Notes under the pieces: generated by a model | What the model saw: only the letters and a program-made list of their open reading frames with translations | What the model was told of the DNA's origin: nothing | Database searches by the model: none | Part shown: piece by piece, positions 36,973 to 46,907 of the stretch | Layout: each line of letters opens with the position of its first letter | Numbering within the stretch: position 1 is the first letter of the stretch | Source of the DNA: an uncultured Thiotrichaceae bacterium | GTDB lineage: Bacteria; Pseudomonadota; Gammaproteobacteria; Thiotrichales; Thiotrichaceae | Direction of reading: 5' to 3' | NCBI GenBank assembly: GCA_902727985.1 | Contig: CACVAY010000139.1 | Location: 1-64,000, forward strand | Length of the DNA: 64,000 nucleotides | Translations under genes and position numbers: made by a program

Positions 36973-38243
36973 TCATCACCTATATTCTTGCCCTGCTTGC
37001 CGTCATTGCTGGCACATTATGGTTTTTTAATTACTTGCTGACCCACCCAGAAGACCTTGTGCTGAGATGGGGTGAATATACCTATGAGATGACTACAGCC
37101 AAAGCTATTGCTATCCTGCTAGTGACTTTTATTACCTTATATTTATTCGTTCGATTGATTACCCATCTCATTAATACAGGAAGCTATCTACGTAAACGCA
37201 AACAACTTCGTCTACAGAGAAAGTCCAGCCAATTACTTATCAACGGCTTGATTGATCTTGTGGAGGGAGATTGGGAGCAGGCTGAAACAACTCTGACAGA
37301 GGATATCAATAACTCTCCTGTTCCACTTCTGAATTATCTTGCAGCAGCTCGTGCCGCTGACCTGCTCGACTCTAACACTCGCCGAGATAACTACCTCAAA
37401 TGTGCTTGTGATAACACGAAGGGAGCCAGAACAGCCGTCGCAATTTCTCAAGCTGAAATGCAGCTATCAAGCGGACAACTTGAACAAGCTCGCGCTGGAT
37501 TGATTACTTTACTCGAAGAACATCCAAAACATCGTTACGCAAAGCGCCTCTTAGCAAAATCTTATTATCAACAGGAAGACTGGAAAAACCTTTCCAGTTT
37601 GCTACAAGCTTCTTCGAAACAACAAATCCTCAAAGAAAGCGAAGTTGAACAATTTGAAGATGCAGCACTGAAAGGTGTCTTTCAGATGTATGCCAATGAG
37701 GATGACCTTCATAAGCTTAAAGCAGAATGGAAGAAACTCCCCTCAGCCTTAAAAGCCAAACCTTATGCAATTCTCCGCTATTCTAAGGCCTTAATTGCAG
37801 CGGGTGACGGCCCTGACGCCGTGAAACTCATTAGTAACACCCTAAATAAGCATGCATGGGATAACAGCCTGGTTGAGGTATATGGCACTTGTGAACATAA
37901 AAACCTCAATCATGCGATTACAGAGGCGGAAAAATGGCTAGCAGAGCACGATAGCAATCCTAATTTATTACTCGCGTTAGCGCGTTTGCATGGCAGAAAC
38001 AAGTTATGGGGAAAGGCTAGAAGTTTGTACGAAAGCAGTCTGAATCTTGCACCAAATTCTCAAGGGTATTTAGAACTCGCGCAATTGCTGGAAGACACAA
38101 ATGATCATGAAAACTCTCAAACCTGTTATCGTCAAGGACTCATCTACAGTATTACAGGCAAAGGTGAGGCGCTGATACTCAAATCTAAAAAAGAGCATAT
38201 TAAGGAAGGCTATATTATAGAGGAGGATATTCCCGTCGTATGA
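36969..38243 (+). CDS. hemY: HemY-family TPR membrane protein
   Basis: 424 aa. Two N-terminal membrane helices (ITYILALLAVIAGTLWFFNYLL and AIAILLVTFITLYLFVRLI) bracket HPEDLVLRWGEYTYEM, the HemY_N signature. Tetratricopeptide-like helices follow, for example LLALARLHGRNKLWGKARSLYESSLNLAP. Despite the name it is not the Bacillus protoporphyrinogen oxidase; it is the membrane TPR protein that ends hemCDXY clusters. It overlaps hemX by the 4-bp ATGA. Confidence 0.93.
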   Translation: MIITYILALLAVIAGTLWFFNYLLTHPEDLVLRWGEYTYEMTTAKAIAILLVTFITLYLFVRLITHLINTGSYLRKRKQLRLQRKSSQLLINGLIDLVEGDWEQAETTLTEDINNSPVPLLNYLAAARAADLLDSNTRRDNYLKCACDNTKGARTAVAISQAEMQLSSGQLEQARAGLITLLEEHPKHRYAKRLLAKSYYQQEDWKNLSSLLQASSKQQILKESEVEQFEDAALKGVFQMYANEDDLHKLKAEWKKLPSALKAKPYAILRYSKALIAAGDGPDAVKLISNTLNKHAWDNSLVEVYGTCEHKNLNHAITEAEKWLAEHDSNPNLLLALARLHGRNKLWGKARSLYESSLNLAPNSQGYLELAQLLEDTNDHENSQTCYRQGLIYSITGKGEALILKSKKEHIKEGYIIEEDIPVV

Positions 38244-38289
38244 GATGCCTGATAAATTTATTTAGGCTTAGATTCACATTCCAAATGCA

Positions 38290-38333
38290 TAGCTTGCGTT
38301 AAAAGTTGAGAAGCTACGTTTCAACACAAGCTA
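38290..38333. terminator. Hairpin between convergent hemY and dacB
   Basis: An outer stem TAGCTTG/CAAGCTA encloses an inner stem GTTGAGA/TTTCAAC with a 7-nt loop. It lies between two convergent genes. There is no T tract, so it may block RNA decay or act with Rho rather than terminate alone. Confidence 0.4.
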
Positions 38334-38363
38334 AGGTATGTAAATACAAAACACTAGATAAGC

Positions 38364-39998
38364 TTAGCGAAGCGTTGCTACTTCCTTTGGTGGTTTACCA
38401 TCCCAATAAGCCCAACGAATCAAAGCATCATGTGCTGCCTTACCTCTTCTTCGTGCGACTTGATCATTCTGTAAAATCGAAACGATATAGTAATGTCCAT
38501 CATGCCCTCTTACATAACCTGCGATGGCTCGGGTATCACGTAATGTGCCAGTCTTAAAGAAACCACGCCCCTGAATAGGCGTATTACGCAAGCGCTTTCT
38601 CATCGTGCCATCAACTCCAGCAACAGCCAGTGAATTCATCAACAATTGCCGATTCGGACTACGGTAAGCATGTAATAACAATTCGCCAATATGACGAGAA
38701 CTGATCTTGGACCAACGACTCAACCCCGACCCATTTTCAATGCGTAATTCAGGAAAGTTCAAACCTACAGACCTCAACCACAGGTTAATCGCTTGCTGAC
38801 CTTTATGCGTATTGGCAGGTGCTCCCAGTCTTTTAGCAGCAATGCTTAACATGATCTGGCGTGCCATTATATTATGACTATCTTTGTTCACTTCACGAAT
38901 GATTGTATGCAGCGGTTGCGAGAGGTGACGATAAATAAGCTGGGCATTATGAGGTTTAGTCCCCATAACAAATCGTGCATTGATATTACCACCAACATCA
39001 CGCTTCCAATGATTAACCAAACTCGAATACAGCATATTAGAAGGGTCCGTAATCGCTTTCTTATAGGATCGTGGCCCACAACGCGTTGAATATCTACCCG
39101 AGAAGTTCACTATATAGTCAGCACCTTGGCGAGAAATCGACATATGAGGACTCCTTGCTTTACCGCGACAACGACTTTTCACCGAACGGATATTGTTAGC
39201 AATTATGACATTCTTAGCAGGTGTTGAAGAAAAAACCTTTGCGCGACCACCAACATTTTTAACGATAAACTCACTGGTACGATCCTGAAACATCAAGGCA
39301 TCCGGTTGAGCGTTATAGGTTTCATAGGGCTTGCCATCAAAACTACCTGGGTCGATATTAGCCACCTGAAAATAGCTATTATCAAAAATCAGGTTTCCGT
39401 TGAAATGTCGAATACCACGCTGAGCTACTTTCCTGAGAATTTCTCGAACATCTGAATTATCAAAATCAGGCGACCCATAACCCTTAACAATTAAATTTCC
39501 ATTGAGGGTGCCGTTACGAATATTTCCTTGCATATAAATTTCTGTCGGCCAACGATAATTCTTGCCCAGCACTCCCAAACCCGCATAAGTCGTTAGAATT
39601 TTCATTACCGAAGCGGGTGTTCTAGGTATATTCTCGTTATATACCATCATCGGTTCACGGTCACCTACCCTCAATACAAAAGCACTCATCGTTGCCGGAT
39701 TAATGTTAGATTGCTGCAATAATTCCCTCACACTGTAGGGGAGCCCCCTTTGCATTGTGGAATTACTGGGTGTGATAGCTGACTGCTGAGAATATCTAAG
39801 AGGAACTATTTTCTGTGTTGGTGTCGCAAGTCTAGGCTGGTGTTGTGGAGCTAGAGCTGCTGGAACAATATTTTCCGCCATTAACCAATCGAATTCAGCC
39901 CTGGAGATATTGTTTGCAAGCACATTCTCTGAAGCGACTACAGTAGAAAACAGTACAATATTCAGAAACAAAAAGACTCTTCCCGCCCATTTATACAT
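38364..39998 (-). CDS. dacB: D-alanyl-D-alanine carboxypeptidase/endopeptidase (PBP4)
   Basis: 544 aa, longer than E. coli PBP4 (477) because of a roughly 90-residue region between the signal peptide and the catalytic domain. Peptidase family S13: SxxK in TPASVMKILTTYAG, SxN-like NGSGLSRWSKIS, and KTG in GFFKTGTLRDTRAIAGYVRG. Periplasmic; it trims or cleaves peptidoglycan crosslinks. The extra N-terminal segment (ISRAEFDWLMAENIVPAALAPQHQPRLATP) has no family I recognise. Confidence 0.92.
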   Translation of the reverse strand: MYKWAGRVFLFLNIVLFSTVVASENVLANNISRAEFDWLMAENIVPAALAPQHQPRLATPTQKIVPLRYSQQSAITPSNSTMQRGLPYSVRELLQQSNINPATMSAFVLRVGDREPMMVYNENIPRTPASVMKILTTYAGLGVLGKNYRWPTEIYMQGNIRNGTLNGNLIVKGYGSPDFDNSDVREILRKVAQRGIRHFNGNLIFDNSYFQVANIDPGSFDGKPYETYNAQPDALMFQDRTSEFIVKNVGGRAKVFSSTPAKNVIIANNIRSVKSRCRGKARSPHMSISRQGADYIVNFSGRYSTRCGPRSYKKAITDPSNMLYSSLVNHWKRDVGGNINARFVMGTKPHNAQLIYRHLSQPLHTIIREVNKDSHNIMARQIMLSIAAKRLGAPANTHKGQQAINLWLRSVGLNFPELRIENGSGLSRWSKISSRHIGELLLHAYRSPNRQLLMNSLAVAGVDGTMRKRLRNTPIQGRGFFKTGTLRDTRAIAGYVRGHDGHYYIVSILQNDQVARRRGKAAHDALIRWAYWDGKPPKEVATLR

Positions 39999-40230
39999 AT
40001 GACCCTCACACGAATCAACAATTTACATTAAATAATACACATATACTATTGATTAATAATAGTATGTTTTAGATTAAATTACACTAGTTTCTTTTAAGGG
40101 ATTCTTTTATACAAGACTCAGAATCATTGTCAAATTATCGTAAAAGAAAAACTGAATCCGCATAATTCTAGTTGAATTCCCAGCACTTCCCTGAGAAAAT
40201 GCGCCCCCCTTGAACCACAGAGCTTTGCCA

Positions 40231-40797
40231 ATGGCATCTTCTCTAAAAGACCAGCTACTACAGGCTGGATTAGTGACTGAAGAACAAATCGTAGAATCTG
40301 AAAAGAAAAAAAAGCAGAAGCCCACTAAACGCAAACTTCAGTCTAGCAGAAAAAAGCCTAATACAGCGGCTAAAAAGCCAAAGCGCCCAGAATCCGATCT
40401 TGAAAGGTTCTATAAAGAACGAGCCAAGACTGAACGTCAAGAAAAACATGACCAAGACAGGTTAAAAAAAGAACAAGCGGCACTGAAGAAGGCACGGAAC
40501 AAAAAAGTCAAAGCCTTAATTGACAAGCATCAGATTCCCAATGAAGACGGAACCATTCGTTACAACTTCATGATTGGTAAAACGATCAAATACATTTTCG
40601 TTAACGAAGAACAACAAAAGCAACTATTTGACGGTTCATTAGCGGTTACTTTCAATTTAGGAAAACGCTGCTTAATTCCCGTGCAAACAGCGAAAGACAT
40701 TGAGCTAGTCGACCCTGACAAAATCCTCGTTTATAACGAAGTCTCGTCAGATGAATCAAAAGAAATCCTAACTGAAGAGCAACCCCATGAAGAGTGA
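40231..40797 (+). CDS. yaiL: DUF2058 protein (YaiL-like)
   Basis: 188 aa from the ATG at 40231. It begins MASSLKDQLLQAGLVTEEQI, then has a highly basic Lys-rich tract (KKKKQKPTKRKLQSSRKKP), an acidic-basic helix and the conserved IPNEDGTIRYNFMIGKTIKYIFVNEEQQKQLFDGSLAV. This matches YaiL/DUF2058, annotated as a nucleoprotein or polynucleotide-associated protein; the basic tract fits nucleic acid binding. The precise role is unknown. It converges on gmk with a 4-bp gap. Confidence 0.88.
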   Translation: MASSLKDQLLQAGLVTEEQIVESEKKKKQKPTKRKLQSSRKKPNTAAKKPKRPESDLERFYKERAKTERQEKHDQDRLKKEQAALKKARNKKVKALIDKHQIPNEDGTIRYNFMIGKTIKYIFVNEEQQKQLFDGSLAVTFNLGKRCLIPVQTAKDIELVDPDKILVYNEVSSDESKEILTEEQPHEE

Positions 40798-40801
40798 CTA
40801 T

Positions 40802-41419
40802 CTATTCAGAAATCAGCTCAACGAGTAAGTCGGCATGTTTTTGTGACTGGTAGAATGACTGACAGCGCTGACTGAGGAAAATAGCCTTCAATTGCTCCGC
40901 AGCCACAGTAAAATTATCATTAATGATGAGATAATCGTACTCATCATAATGTTGCATTTCACTGCAAGCTTTACGCATACGCTTGTGAATGACCTCTTCA
41001 CTATCCGTCCTGCGATTAGTAAGACGCTCTTGTAATGCAGCTTTACTAGGCGGCAAGATAAAAACACCAAGCGCCTTAGGAAATATTTCACGTACTTTCT
41101 TTGCCCCCTGCCAATCGATTTCCAGAATAACATCCTGACCATTAGTCAAGAGTTCTTCTACTTTTTGTTGGGATGTACCATAGAAGTTACCAAATACCTC
41201 CGCATACTCCAGAAAATCCCCCTGATCGATACTGGCCTTAAAAGAAGCCACGTCCACAAAAAAGTAGTTAACACCCTCTTCTTCACCCGGACGGGAATCA
41301 CGCGTCGTATGTGAAACAGAAACCGTCAAATTCTCAATATCGCCAACGATGGCATTCAATAAACTCGTTTTACCTGCGCCTGATGGGGCCGATACAATAT
41401 ATAATGTGCCTTTATTCAT
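40802..41419 (-). CDS. gmk: Guanylate kinase
   Basis: 205 aa. P-loop [19 protein letters not shown]-binding [36 protein letters not shown] and the Walker B-like ILEIDWQGA are all present. It phosphorylates GMP to GDP. Start codons of gmk and the divergent gloB are separated by only 15 bp. The usual rpoZ-spoT neighbours of gmk are not seen downstream, where it meets the yaiL-like gene. Confidence 0.97.
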   Translation of the reverse strand: MNKGTLYIVSAPSGAGKTSLLNAIVGDIENLTVSVSHTTRDSRPGEEEGVNYFFVDVASFKASIDQGDFLEYAEVFGNFYGTSQQKVEELLTNGQDVILEIDWQGAKKVREIFPKALGVFILPPSKAALQERLTNRRTDSEEVIHKRMRKACSEMQHYDEYDYLIINDNFTVAAEQLKAIFLSQRCQSFYQSQKHADLLVELISE

Positions 41420-41434
41420 AATGATGATCTTTTC

Positions 41435-42211
41435 ATGTCCGTTACTATCACCGCGATTCCTGCCTTTTCCGATAACTATTTCTGGTTACTTCATGATGCG
41501 CAACACGCTGTCATTGTAGACCCTGGTGATGCACAACCCGTGTTAGAAATGCTCGAAAAAAAGCAGTTAACACTCACAGCGATTCTTATAACACATCATC
41601 ATTGGGATCACACCAACGGGATAGAAAAACTGATCGAGAATTATCCCGACATCCCTGTTTACGGTCCAGCAAAGGAAAATATACCCTGCAAAACGCATGC
41701 TTTAGGTGATAGTGACATTGTTCACATCTCAAAACCTACTCTCAAACTTTCAGTCATGGATGTTCCGGGGCATACAGCGGGACATATTGCTTACTTACAA
41801 GGTCACAATCTATTCTGTGGAGATACGCTTTTTGCCTCTGGATGTGGCAGAGTGTTCGACGGAACACTTGAAGATCTTCATAATTCCCTACAAAAAATTG
41901 CAGCTTTACCGTCAACGACTATTATTTATTGCGCCCATGAGTACACCATAGATAATTTAGGGTTCGCACAATGGGTAGAACCTGATAATGAGGACATAAA
42001 CGCACGTATCGAAGCATGTCATCAGTTACTCGATAATAACCAGGCAACGGTTCCAACCCAACTTTCCGTTGAAAAACTATGCAATCCATTCATTCGTACC
42101 CATCTTCCCCATGTCATTGCTCAAGCTGAGGGGCAAGTAAAACACTCACTGGAAAATGCTTCTGAAGTGTTTGCTGCATTACGCACATGGAAAGATACAC
42201 ACTATGACTAA
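41435..42211 (+). CDS. gloB: Hydroxyacylglutathione hydrolase (glyoxalase II)
   Basis: 258 aa. It starts [21 protein letters not shown], with the metallo-beta-lactamase motif [43 protein letters not shown] and the C-terminal YCAHEYT. It hydrolyses S-lactoylglutathione in methylglyoxal detoxification, with two metals. All metal ligands are present. Its promoter must lie partly within gmk. Confidence 0.96.
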   Translation: MSVTITAIPAFSDNYFWLLHDAQHAVIVDPGDAQPVLEMLEKKQLTLTAILITHHHWDHTNGIEKLIENYPDIPVYGPAKENIPCKTHALGDSDIVHISKPTLKLSVMDVPGHTAGHIAYLQGHNLFCGDTLFASGCGRVFDGTLEDLHNSLQKIAALPSTTIIYCAHEYTIDNLGFAQWVEPDNEDINARIEACHQLLDNNQATVPTQLSVEKLCNPFIRTHLPHVIAQAEGQVKHSLENASEVFAALRTWKDTHYD

Positions 42212-42542
42212 AAGCACGCAATGACATCATTCACGATATTATTATGACTGACTTTAAGATCACTGACACTTTTCAGCAGAATTATAAAACTCATCAATTT
42301 AGCAAATGCTTGTTTGAATGAACAAGAACACAGAAAATATAAAATTGATTGATATATAGAGCCCCGCTTGCTACAGTTTTTAGATTGCCCATCGCGAAAT
42401 GTTTGGTTTTTAGTGGCCACCACTTTTATTGCAGAGCTTTATTTGCATCATACTAAACCCAACTCGTTTTAACACAATGAGCGTATTACAACCCCACGTT
42501 GTTTGAGGATGCCATTGCTAGGATCACACATATCACAGGTGC
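42212..42542. other. Intergenic region before the cytochrome cluster
   Basis: 331 bp with no supported gene. A 71-aa minus-strand ORF overlaps the gloB end by 4 bp and resembles nothing. The region must hold the promoter of the cytochrome operon, but I found no convincing -35/-10 pair. Confidence 0.45.
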
Positions 42543-42566
42543 TTGAGGAAATTATATAACTGTATC

Positions 42567-43388
42567 ATGATCTATTTATCTATAAAAAACCGTCCAGCAA
42601 AAGCAACAGATAGCGTGATAAAAAAAACGATCCCTCTCCTCATTGCCTTGGTGACTTTAGGCTCATCTCTATTGATTCCAGTACAAACACAAGCCAATTC
42701 AGAAGCTATTGATGCTGTGGTTAAAGAGGCGCTTGAGTTAACACCCGATCTAGAAAGCGGAAAGAAATTATATAGCACCTGTGCTCTTTGTCACACTCCT
42801 GAAGGATGGGGAACACCGGGTGGCAGATTCCCACAAATTGCATCACAACATAAAAGCGTTATTTTAAAACAGCTTGCAGATATACATAATAATAATCGCG
42901 ACAACCCAACCATGTACCCTTTTTCAGAAAAAATCTTTGCACAGGGTCCACAAGCACTAGCTGACGTATCAGCATATATAGAAAAGCTTCCAATGGTTCC
43001 AAATAACAGTGTCGGTATCGGCAAGAATCTTGCTGAAGGCGAGAAACTCTATAAAGACAACTGCACAACATGCCATGGTGAAGCTGGCGAGGGAGATGCT
43101 GCAGAGTTCTACCCTCGTATCCATGGACAGCATTACCAGTATATACTGCGTCAGATGTTATGGATTAAAAAAGGTAAACGTCGCAACGCAGACAAAAAGA
43201 TGGTTAAACAAATCGAAGGGTTTAGTTTTAGAGATCTTAGGGTTATTTCTGATTATGTTTCACGTCTACAACCTGATAAAAATTTACTTGCTGACCGGAT
43301 GGATTGGAGAAATCCTGATTTCAGGGCTGGGTTTATCAGCGCACCAAAAGTTCAACAAGAACTCGTACCTGAAAAAGCAGACAAATAA
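42567..43388 (+). CDS. Dihaem cytochrome c (c4-like)
   Basis: About 273 aa from the ATG at 42567; the track uses a TTG eight codons earlier. A signal peptide (PLLIALVTLGSSLLIPVQTQA) precedes two class I haem sites, CALCHTPEGWG and CTTCHGEAGEGD. Each sits in a c4-type domain with a downstream Met ligand candidate (NPTMYPFS and a later Met). The C terminus is extended by about 40 residues beyond c4. It is likely a periplasmic electron carrier taking electrons from the NapC-like protein encoded 42 bp downstream. Function in a specific pathway is not readable. Confidence 0.87.
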   Translation: MIYLSIKNRPAKATDSVIKKTIPLLIALVTLGSSLLIPVQTQANSEAIDAVVKEALELTPDLESGKKLYSTCALCHTPEGWGTPGGRFPQIASQHKSVILKQLADIHNNNRDNPTMYPFSEKIFAQGPQALADVSAYIEKLPMVPNNSVGIGKNLAEGEKLYKDNCTTCHGEAGEGDAAEFYPRIHGQHYQYILRQMLWIKKGKRRNADKKMVKQIEGFSFRDLRVISDYVSRLQPDKNLLADRMDWRNPDFRAGFISAPKVQQELVPEKADK

Positions 43389-43430
43389 AAATAGTAGTCG
43401 ATTATTATTGTATCTTGGAGGAGTATCATA

Positions 43431-43967
43431 ATGGCTGGACGTAGTAAAATTAGCTTCATCCTAATCTTGGTTTTAGGGGCCGCTCTAATGAGCGTATTTA
43501 ATGTAGGACTCAAAGCAACCAATACCACCGAATTTTGTACTTCTTGCCACAGCATGCAAACTAACCTCAATGAATTGAAAGAAACACCCCATTGGAGTAG
43601 CGCATCTGGTGTTCATGCAGGCTGTGCAGATTGTCACGTACCAAAAGCATTTATCCCTAAGATGAAGGCGAAGATATTAGCTGCGAAAGATGTGTACCAT
43701 GAAATCGCGGGCACAATTGACACCCCGGAAAAATACGAAAAACATCGCTGGGATATGGCTAGCCGAGTCTGGAAAAAAATGGAAGATAGCGATTCAAGAG
43801 AATGTCGTAGCTGCCATTCATTTGACCACATGGATCTTAGCGCACAAGATAAGTCTGCTAGAAAGCGCCATGGCAGAGCGGAAGAACAAGGTAAAACGTG
43901 CATTGATTGTCACAAAGGAGTCGCTCACGAAGAACCTGATGAGCCGGAAGAAGATGATAAGCATTAA
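43431..43967 (+). CDS. NapC/NirT-family tetrahaem cytochrome c
   Basis: 178 aa. One N-terminal membrane anchor (ISFILILVLGAALMSVFNVG) precedes four CxxCH sites: CTSCH, CADCH, CRSCH, CIDCH. The family oxidises quinol at the inner membrane and passes electrons to periplasmic reductases. A strong TTGGAGGAG Shine-Dalgarno is present. The acidic tail (EEPDEPEEDDKH) is unusual. No nitrate, nitrite, TMAO or other terminal reductase lies in the window, so the acceptor is probably the c4-like cytochrome or an enzyme encoded elsewhere. Confidence 0.92.
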   Translation: MAGRSKISFILILVLGAALMSVFNVGLKATNTTEFCTSCHSMQTNLNELKETPHWSSASGVHAGCADCHVPKAFIPKMKAKILAAKDVYHEIAGTIDTPEKYEKHRWDMASRVWKKMEDSDSRECRSCHSFDHMDLSAQDKSARKRHGRAEEQGKTCIDCHKGVAHEEPDEPEEDDKH

Positions 43968-44002
43968 TTTCAAATCTTTTAATCGTTATTAGGTCACACT
44001 AT

Positions 44003-44935
44003 ATGAAACTGGTAAAAATCATCCTTTTTTATTTAATGGTTACAGTGAGTGCATTTGCAGGGACAGATGATCAAAACCAGCAACTCAGAGAAGCCGCTGA
44101 AACGGGCAATACTGAAAAATTAAGTGCGTTAATTAAGCAAAAAGTTGATATACATTCATCTGATAAGTTTGGTAAGACAGCCTTAATGTATGCTGCTGAA
44201 GAAGGAAAAACAGAATCTGTCATTGTTCTGCTATCTCATGGCGCTAATGTTAATGCTAGAACCAAATATGGTTCCACGCCATTAATCTTCGCGGCTGAAA
44301 ATGGTCATTCTGCTGTCACCGCAATGCTTGTTGAGCTTGGTGCGAATGTTCACGACAGAACACGCGAAGGCTGGAATTCATTGATGATTGCCTCAAAAAA
44401 TGGCGATGATATCATTGTAGCCCAGTTGCTTGAATTTGGAGCAGATGTGCGCTCTTCTGATCGTAAGGGGAACTCTTCCCTGATGTATGCCATTGACGCG
44501 GGACATCCCAAAGTAGTACAAACACTGTTTCAATATAGTGACCTTGTTGCACCATGCTTACCAAACAAGAACGGCATGACTCCAATCATGGCAACTATAG
44601 ATAAAAAACAGAATGACATATTTAATTTATTGCTTCCTATCACGAAAAATCTAGACTTCGCAGATAAGTACGGGGCTACGGCTATACATTATGCTGCTGA
44701 AAGCAATAATCTGTCGGCATTAGAAGCTCTTGTAAAACATCAGGTGAATATCAACATTCAAGATGTAGATGGATCGACTCCCCTTATGAGTGCAGTTGAA
44801 GCGGGTCACGCTGACGCCATTTCCTTTTTGCTAGCAAATGGTGCTAAAAAAGACCTAAAAGATCTTAAAGAAAAAACAGCACAACAAATCGCTCAAGAAA
44901 AAGGTAAAGAAGAGATTATTAGCCTTTTAAAGTAA
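44003..44935 (+). CDS. Periplasmic ankyrin-repeat protein
   Basis: 310 aa. A signal peptide (MKLVKIILFYLMVTVSAFAG) is followed by about eight ankyrin repeats, for example GKTALMYAAEEGKTESVIVLLSHGANVNARTKYGSTPLIFAAENGHSAV. Ankyrin repeats bind partner proteins. It starts 35 bp after the NapC-like gene on the same strand and is likely co-transcribed. It may assist assembly or protection of the cytochromes, as proposed for periplasmic ankyrin AnkB with catalase in Pseudomonas; the extension to this case is inference. Confidence 0.88.
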   Translation: MKLVKIILFYLMVTVSAFAGTDDQNQQLREAAETGNTEKLSALIKQKVDIHSSDKFGKTALMYAAEEGKTESVIVLLSHGANVNARTKYGSTPLIFAAENGHSAVTAMLVELGANVHDRTREGWNSLMIASKNGDDIIVAQLLEFGADVRSSDRKGNSSLMYAIDAGHPKVVQTLFQYSDLVAPCLPNKNGMTPIMATIDKKQNDIFNLLLPITKNLDFADKYGATAIHYAAESNNLSALEALVKHQVNINIQDVDGSTPLMSAVEAGHADAISFLLANGAKKDLKDLKEKTAQQIAQEKGKEEIISLLK

Positions 44936-45104
44936 GCCCATCCTCATCACAATTACATAGAAACCCAATATCCAACTAAACATCGATGTTGAGTTTTGCT
45001 ATTTGTTAACATCTAATCTCAATGCAATCTGCTATTAGGTATATTGCACAAACCTGCATATTTATTCAAAATACAGGCCGAATTTTCACAGGAGACAATT
45101 AATC

Positions 45105-46859
45105 ATGAGTGATCTTATCGAAGTCAAAGCTCCAGATATTGGCGACTTTTCTGAAGTTGAAATTATAGAAATTCTGGTAAACACTGGTGACATAATTAAA
45201 GCTGAGGATTCACTCATTACTGTTGAATCCGATAAAGCTTCGATGGAAATTCCTTCATCTGCTTCTGGAACGGTAAAAGAAATAAAAGTCAATTTGGGTG
45301 ATAAGATTAGCGAGGGAAGCGTTATTATCATGCTTGAAGAGTCGGCAGTTACCACTTCAACTGCACCAGAAAAACCTGAAGCAAGCGCTAGCTCAACTCA
45401 AAAAAATGATGCAACATCTGTGGCAACCGAATCTACAGGTGCAACCGACAAGCAGGCTCAAGTTGTCGTACTCGGCTCTGGCCCTGGCGGGTATACTGCT
45501 GCCTTTCGCGCTGCTGACTTAGGGCTCAATGTTATTCTTGTTGAGAAATTTGATGTCATTGGTGGTGTTTGCCTAAACGTTGGGTGCATCCCTTCTAAAG
45601 CATTATTACATACGGCTGAAGTCATCAACGAAGCAGCCGAATTTTCCGACCATGGTGTAACATTCTCACAACCAGAAATCGATATCGACAAACTTCGATC
45701 TCACAAAGAAGACGTGATTGGCAAACTTACGGGAGGACTTAAGCAACTTGCAAAACAACGTAAGGTCGAGATTCTCCACGGTTACGGCACATTCACTTCT
45801 GACCACTCCCTTTCAATTGTTGATAATGATGGCAGCACAATAAACCTTGGATTTGAACATTGTATTATTGCTGCGGGTTCACGTGTTACTAAGCTTCCTT
45901 TTATCCCATGGGATGATCCTCGAGTAATGGACTCAACAGATGCGCTAGAGCTGGAATCTATTCCTGAGCGTCTGTTGGTTGTTGGTGGCGGTATCATCGG
46001 TTTAGAGATGGCTACGGTTTACGACGCTCTTGGTTCAAACGTTACTATTGTTGAACTATCACCTGACTTAATTGCTGGAGCGGATAGAGACCTCATACGT
46101 CCTCTGGAACGACGCATTAAAAAGAAATATGAGAACATCTTTACCAATACCAAAGTAACAGCCATCACACCGACTGAGAAAGGCTTACTGTGTGACTTTG
46201 AAGGTGGAAAAAAAGTACCTGATCAAGATACTTTCGATAAGGTCCTCGTCTCTATCGGACGCTCACCAAACGGTAAGCTAATTGATGCTGAAAACGCTGG
46301 CGTCGCCGTCGATGATTGGGGGTTTATTGCGACTGATAAGCAAATGCGTACTAATGTGGAACATATCTATGCAATCGGAGACATCGTTGGACAACCGATG
46401 CTTGCGCATAAGGCTACTCACGAAGCAAAGGTTGCTGCAGAAGTCATAGCAGGACATAAAGCATACTTCGATGCTCGTACCATTCCTTCGGTTGCTTACA
46501 CGGATCCAGAAGTTGCCTGGATGGGTAAAACAGAGACAGAATGCAAAAACGAAAACATTGAATATGAAAAAGGCGCCTTCCCTTGGGCTGCAAGTGGTCG
46601 CTCATTATCTATCGGTCGAAATGAAGGCCTGACCAAGGTTCTTTTTGATAAAGAATCGGGCAAAATCATCGGTGCAGGCATTGTTGGAACCAATGCTGGC
46701 GAGCTTATCGCCGAGACTGTACTCGCCTTGGAAATGGGCGCAGACGCTGAAGATATTGGCTTAACCATTCACCCTCACCCTACACTTTCAGAAACACTTA
46801 ATTTTGCTTCTGAAGTTGCTGAAGGAACCTGCACCGATATCTATATACCAAAGAAATAA
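45105..46859 (+). CDS. lpdA: Dihydrolipoyl dehydrogenase with N-terminal lipoyl domain
   Basis: 584 aa. An N-terminal lipoyl domain (about 1-80) has the lipoylated Lys in [11 protein letters not shown]. An Ala/Ser/Thr linker leads to E3. E3 shows the FAD site [20 protein letters not shown], redox-active disulfide [20 protein letters not shown] site [17 protein letters not shown] and C-terminal HPHPTLSET with the catalytic His. Lipoyl-E3 fusions occur with pyruvate dehydrogenase in several proteobacteria. Here no aceE or aceF is adjacent, so the partner complex is elsewhere. AGGAGACAATTAATC precedes the ATG. Confidence 0.95.
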   Translation: MSDLIEVKAPDIGDFSEVEIIEILVNTGDIIKAEDSLITVESDKASMEIPSSASGTVKEIKVNLGDKISEGSVIIMLEESAVTTSTAPEKPEASASSTQKNDATSVATESTGATDKQAQVVVLGSGPGGYTAAFRAADLGLNVILVEKFDVIGGVCLNVGCIPSKALLHTAEVINEAAEFSDHGVTFSQPEIDIDKLRSHKEDVIGKLTGGLKQLAKQRKVEILHGYGTFTSDHSLSIVDNDGSTINLGFEHCIIAAGSRVTKLPFIPWDDPRVMDSTDALELESIPERLLVVGGGIIGLEMATVYDALGSNVTIVELSPDLIAGADRDLIRPLERRIKKKYENIFTNTKVTAITPTEKGLLCDFEGGKKVPDQDTFDKVLVSIGRSPNGKLIDAENAGVAVDDWGFIATDKQMRTNVEHIYAIGDIVGQPMLAHKATHEAKVAAEVIAGHKAYFDARTIPSVAYTDPEVAWMGKTETECKNENIEYEKGAFPWAASGRSLSIGRNEGLTKVLFDKESGKIIGAGIVGTNAGELIAETVLALEMGADAEDIGLTIHPHPTLSETLNFASEVAEGTCTDIYIPKK

Positions 46860-46907
46860 TTCTGAGCGAGTGGGGTAACAAAAGCACTACACCATATAGA
46901 GGAGGTT

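Noticed and set aside
36969-38243. hemY as protoporphyrinogen oxidase
   Set aside because: The name is shared, but this protein has two membrane helices and TPR-like repeats and no FAD-binding motif.
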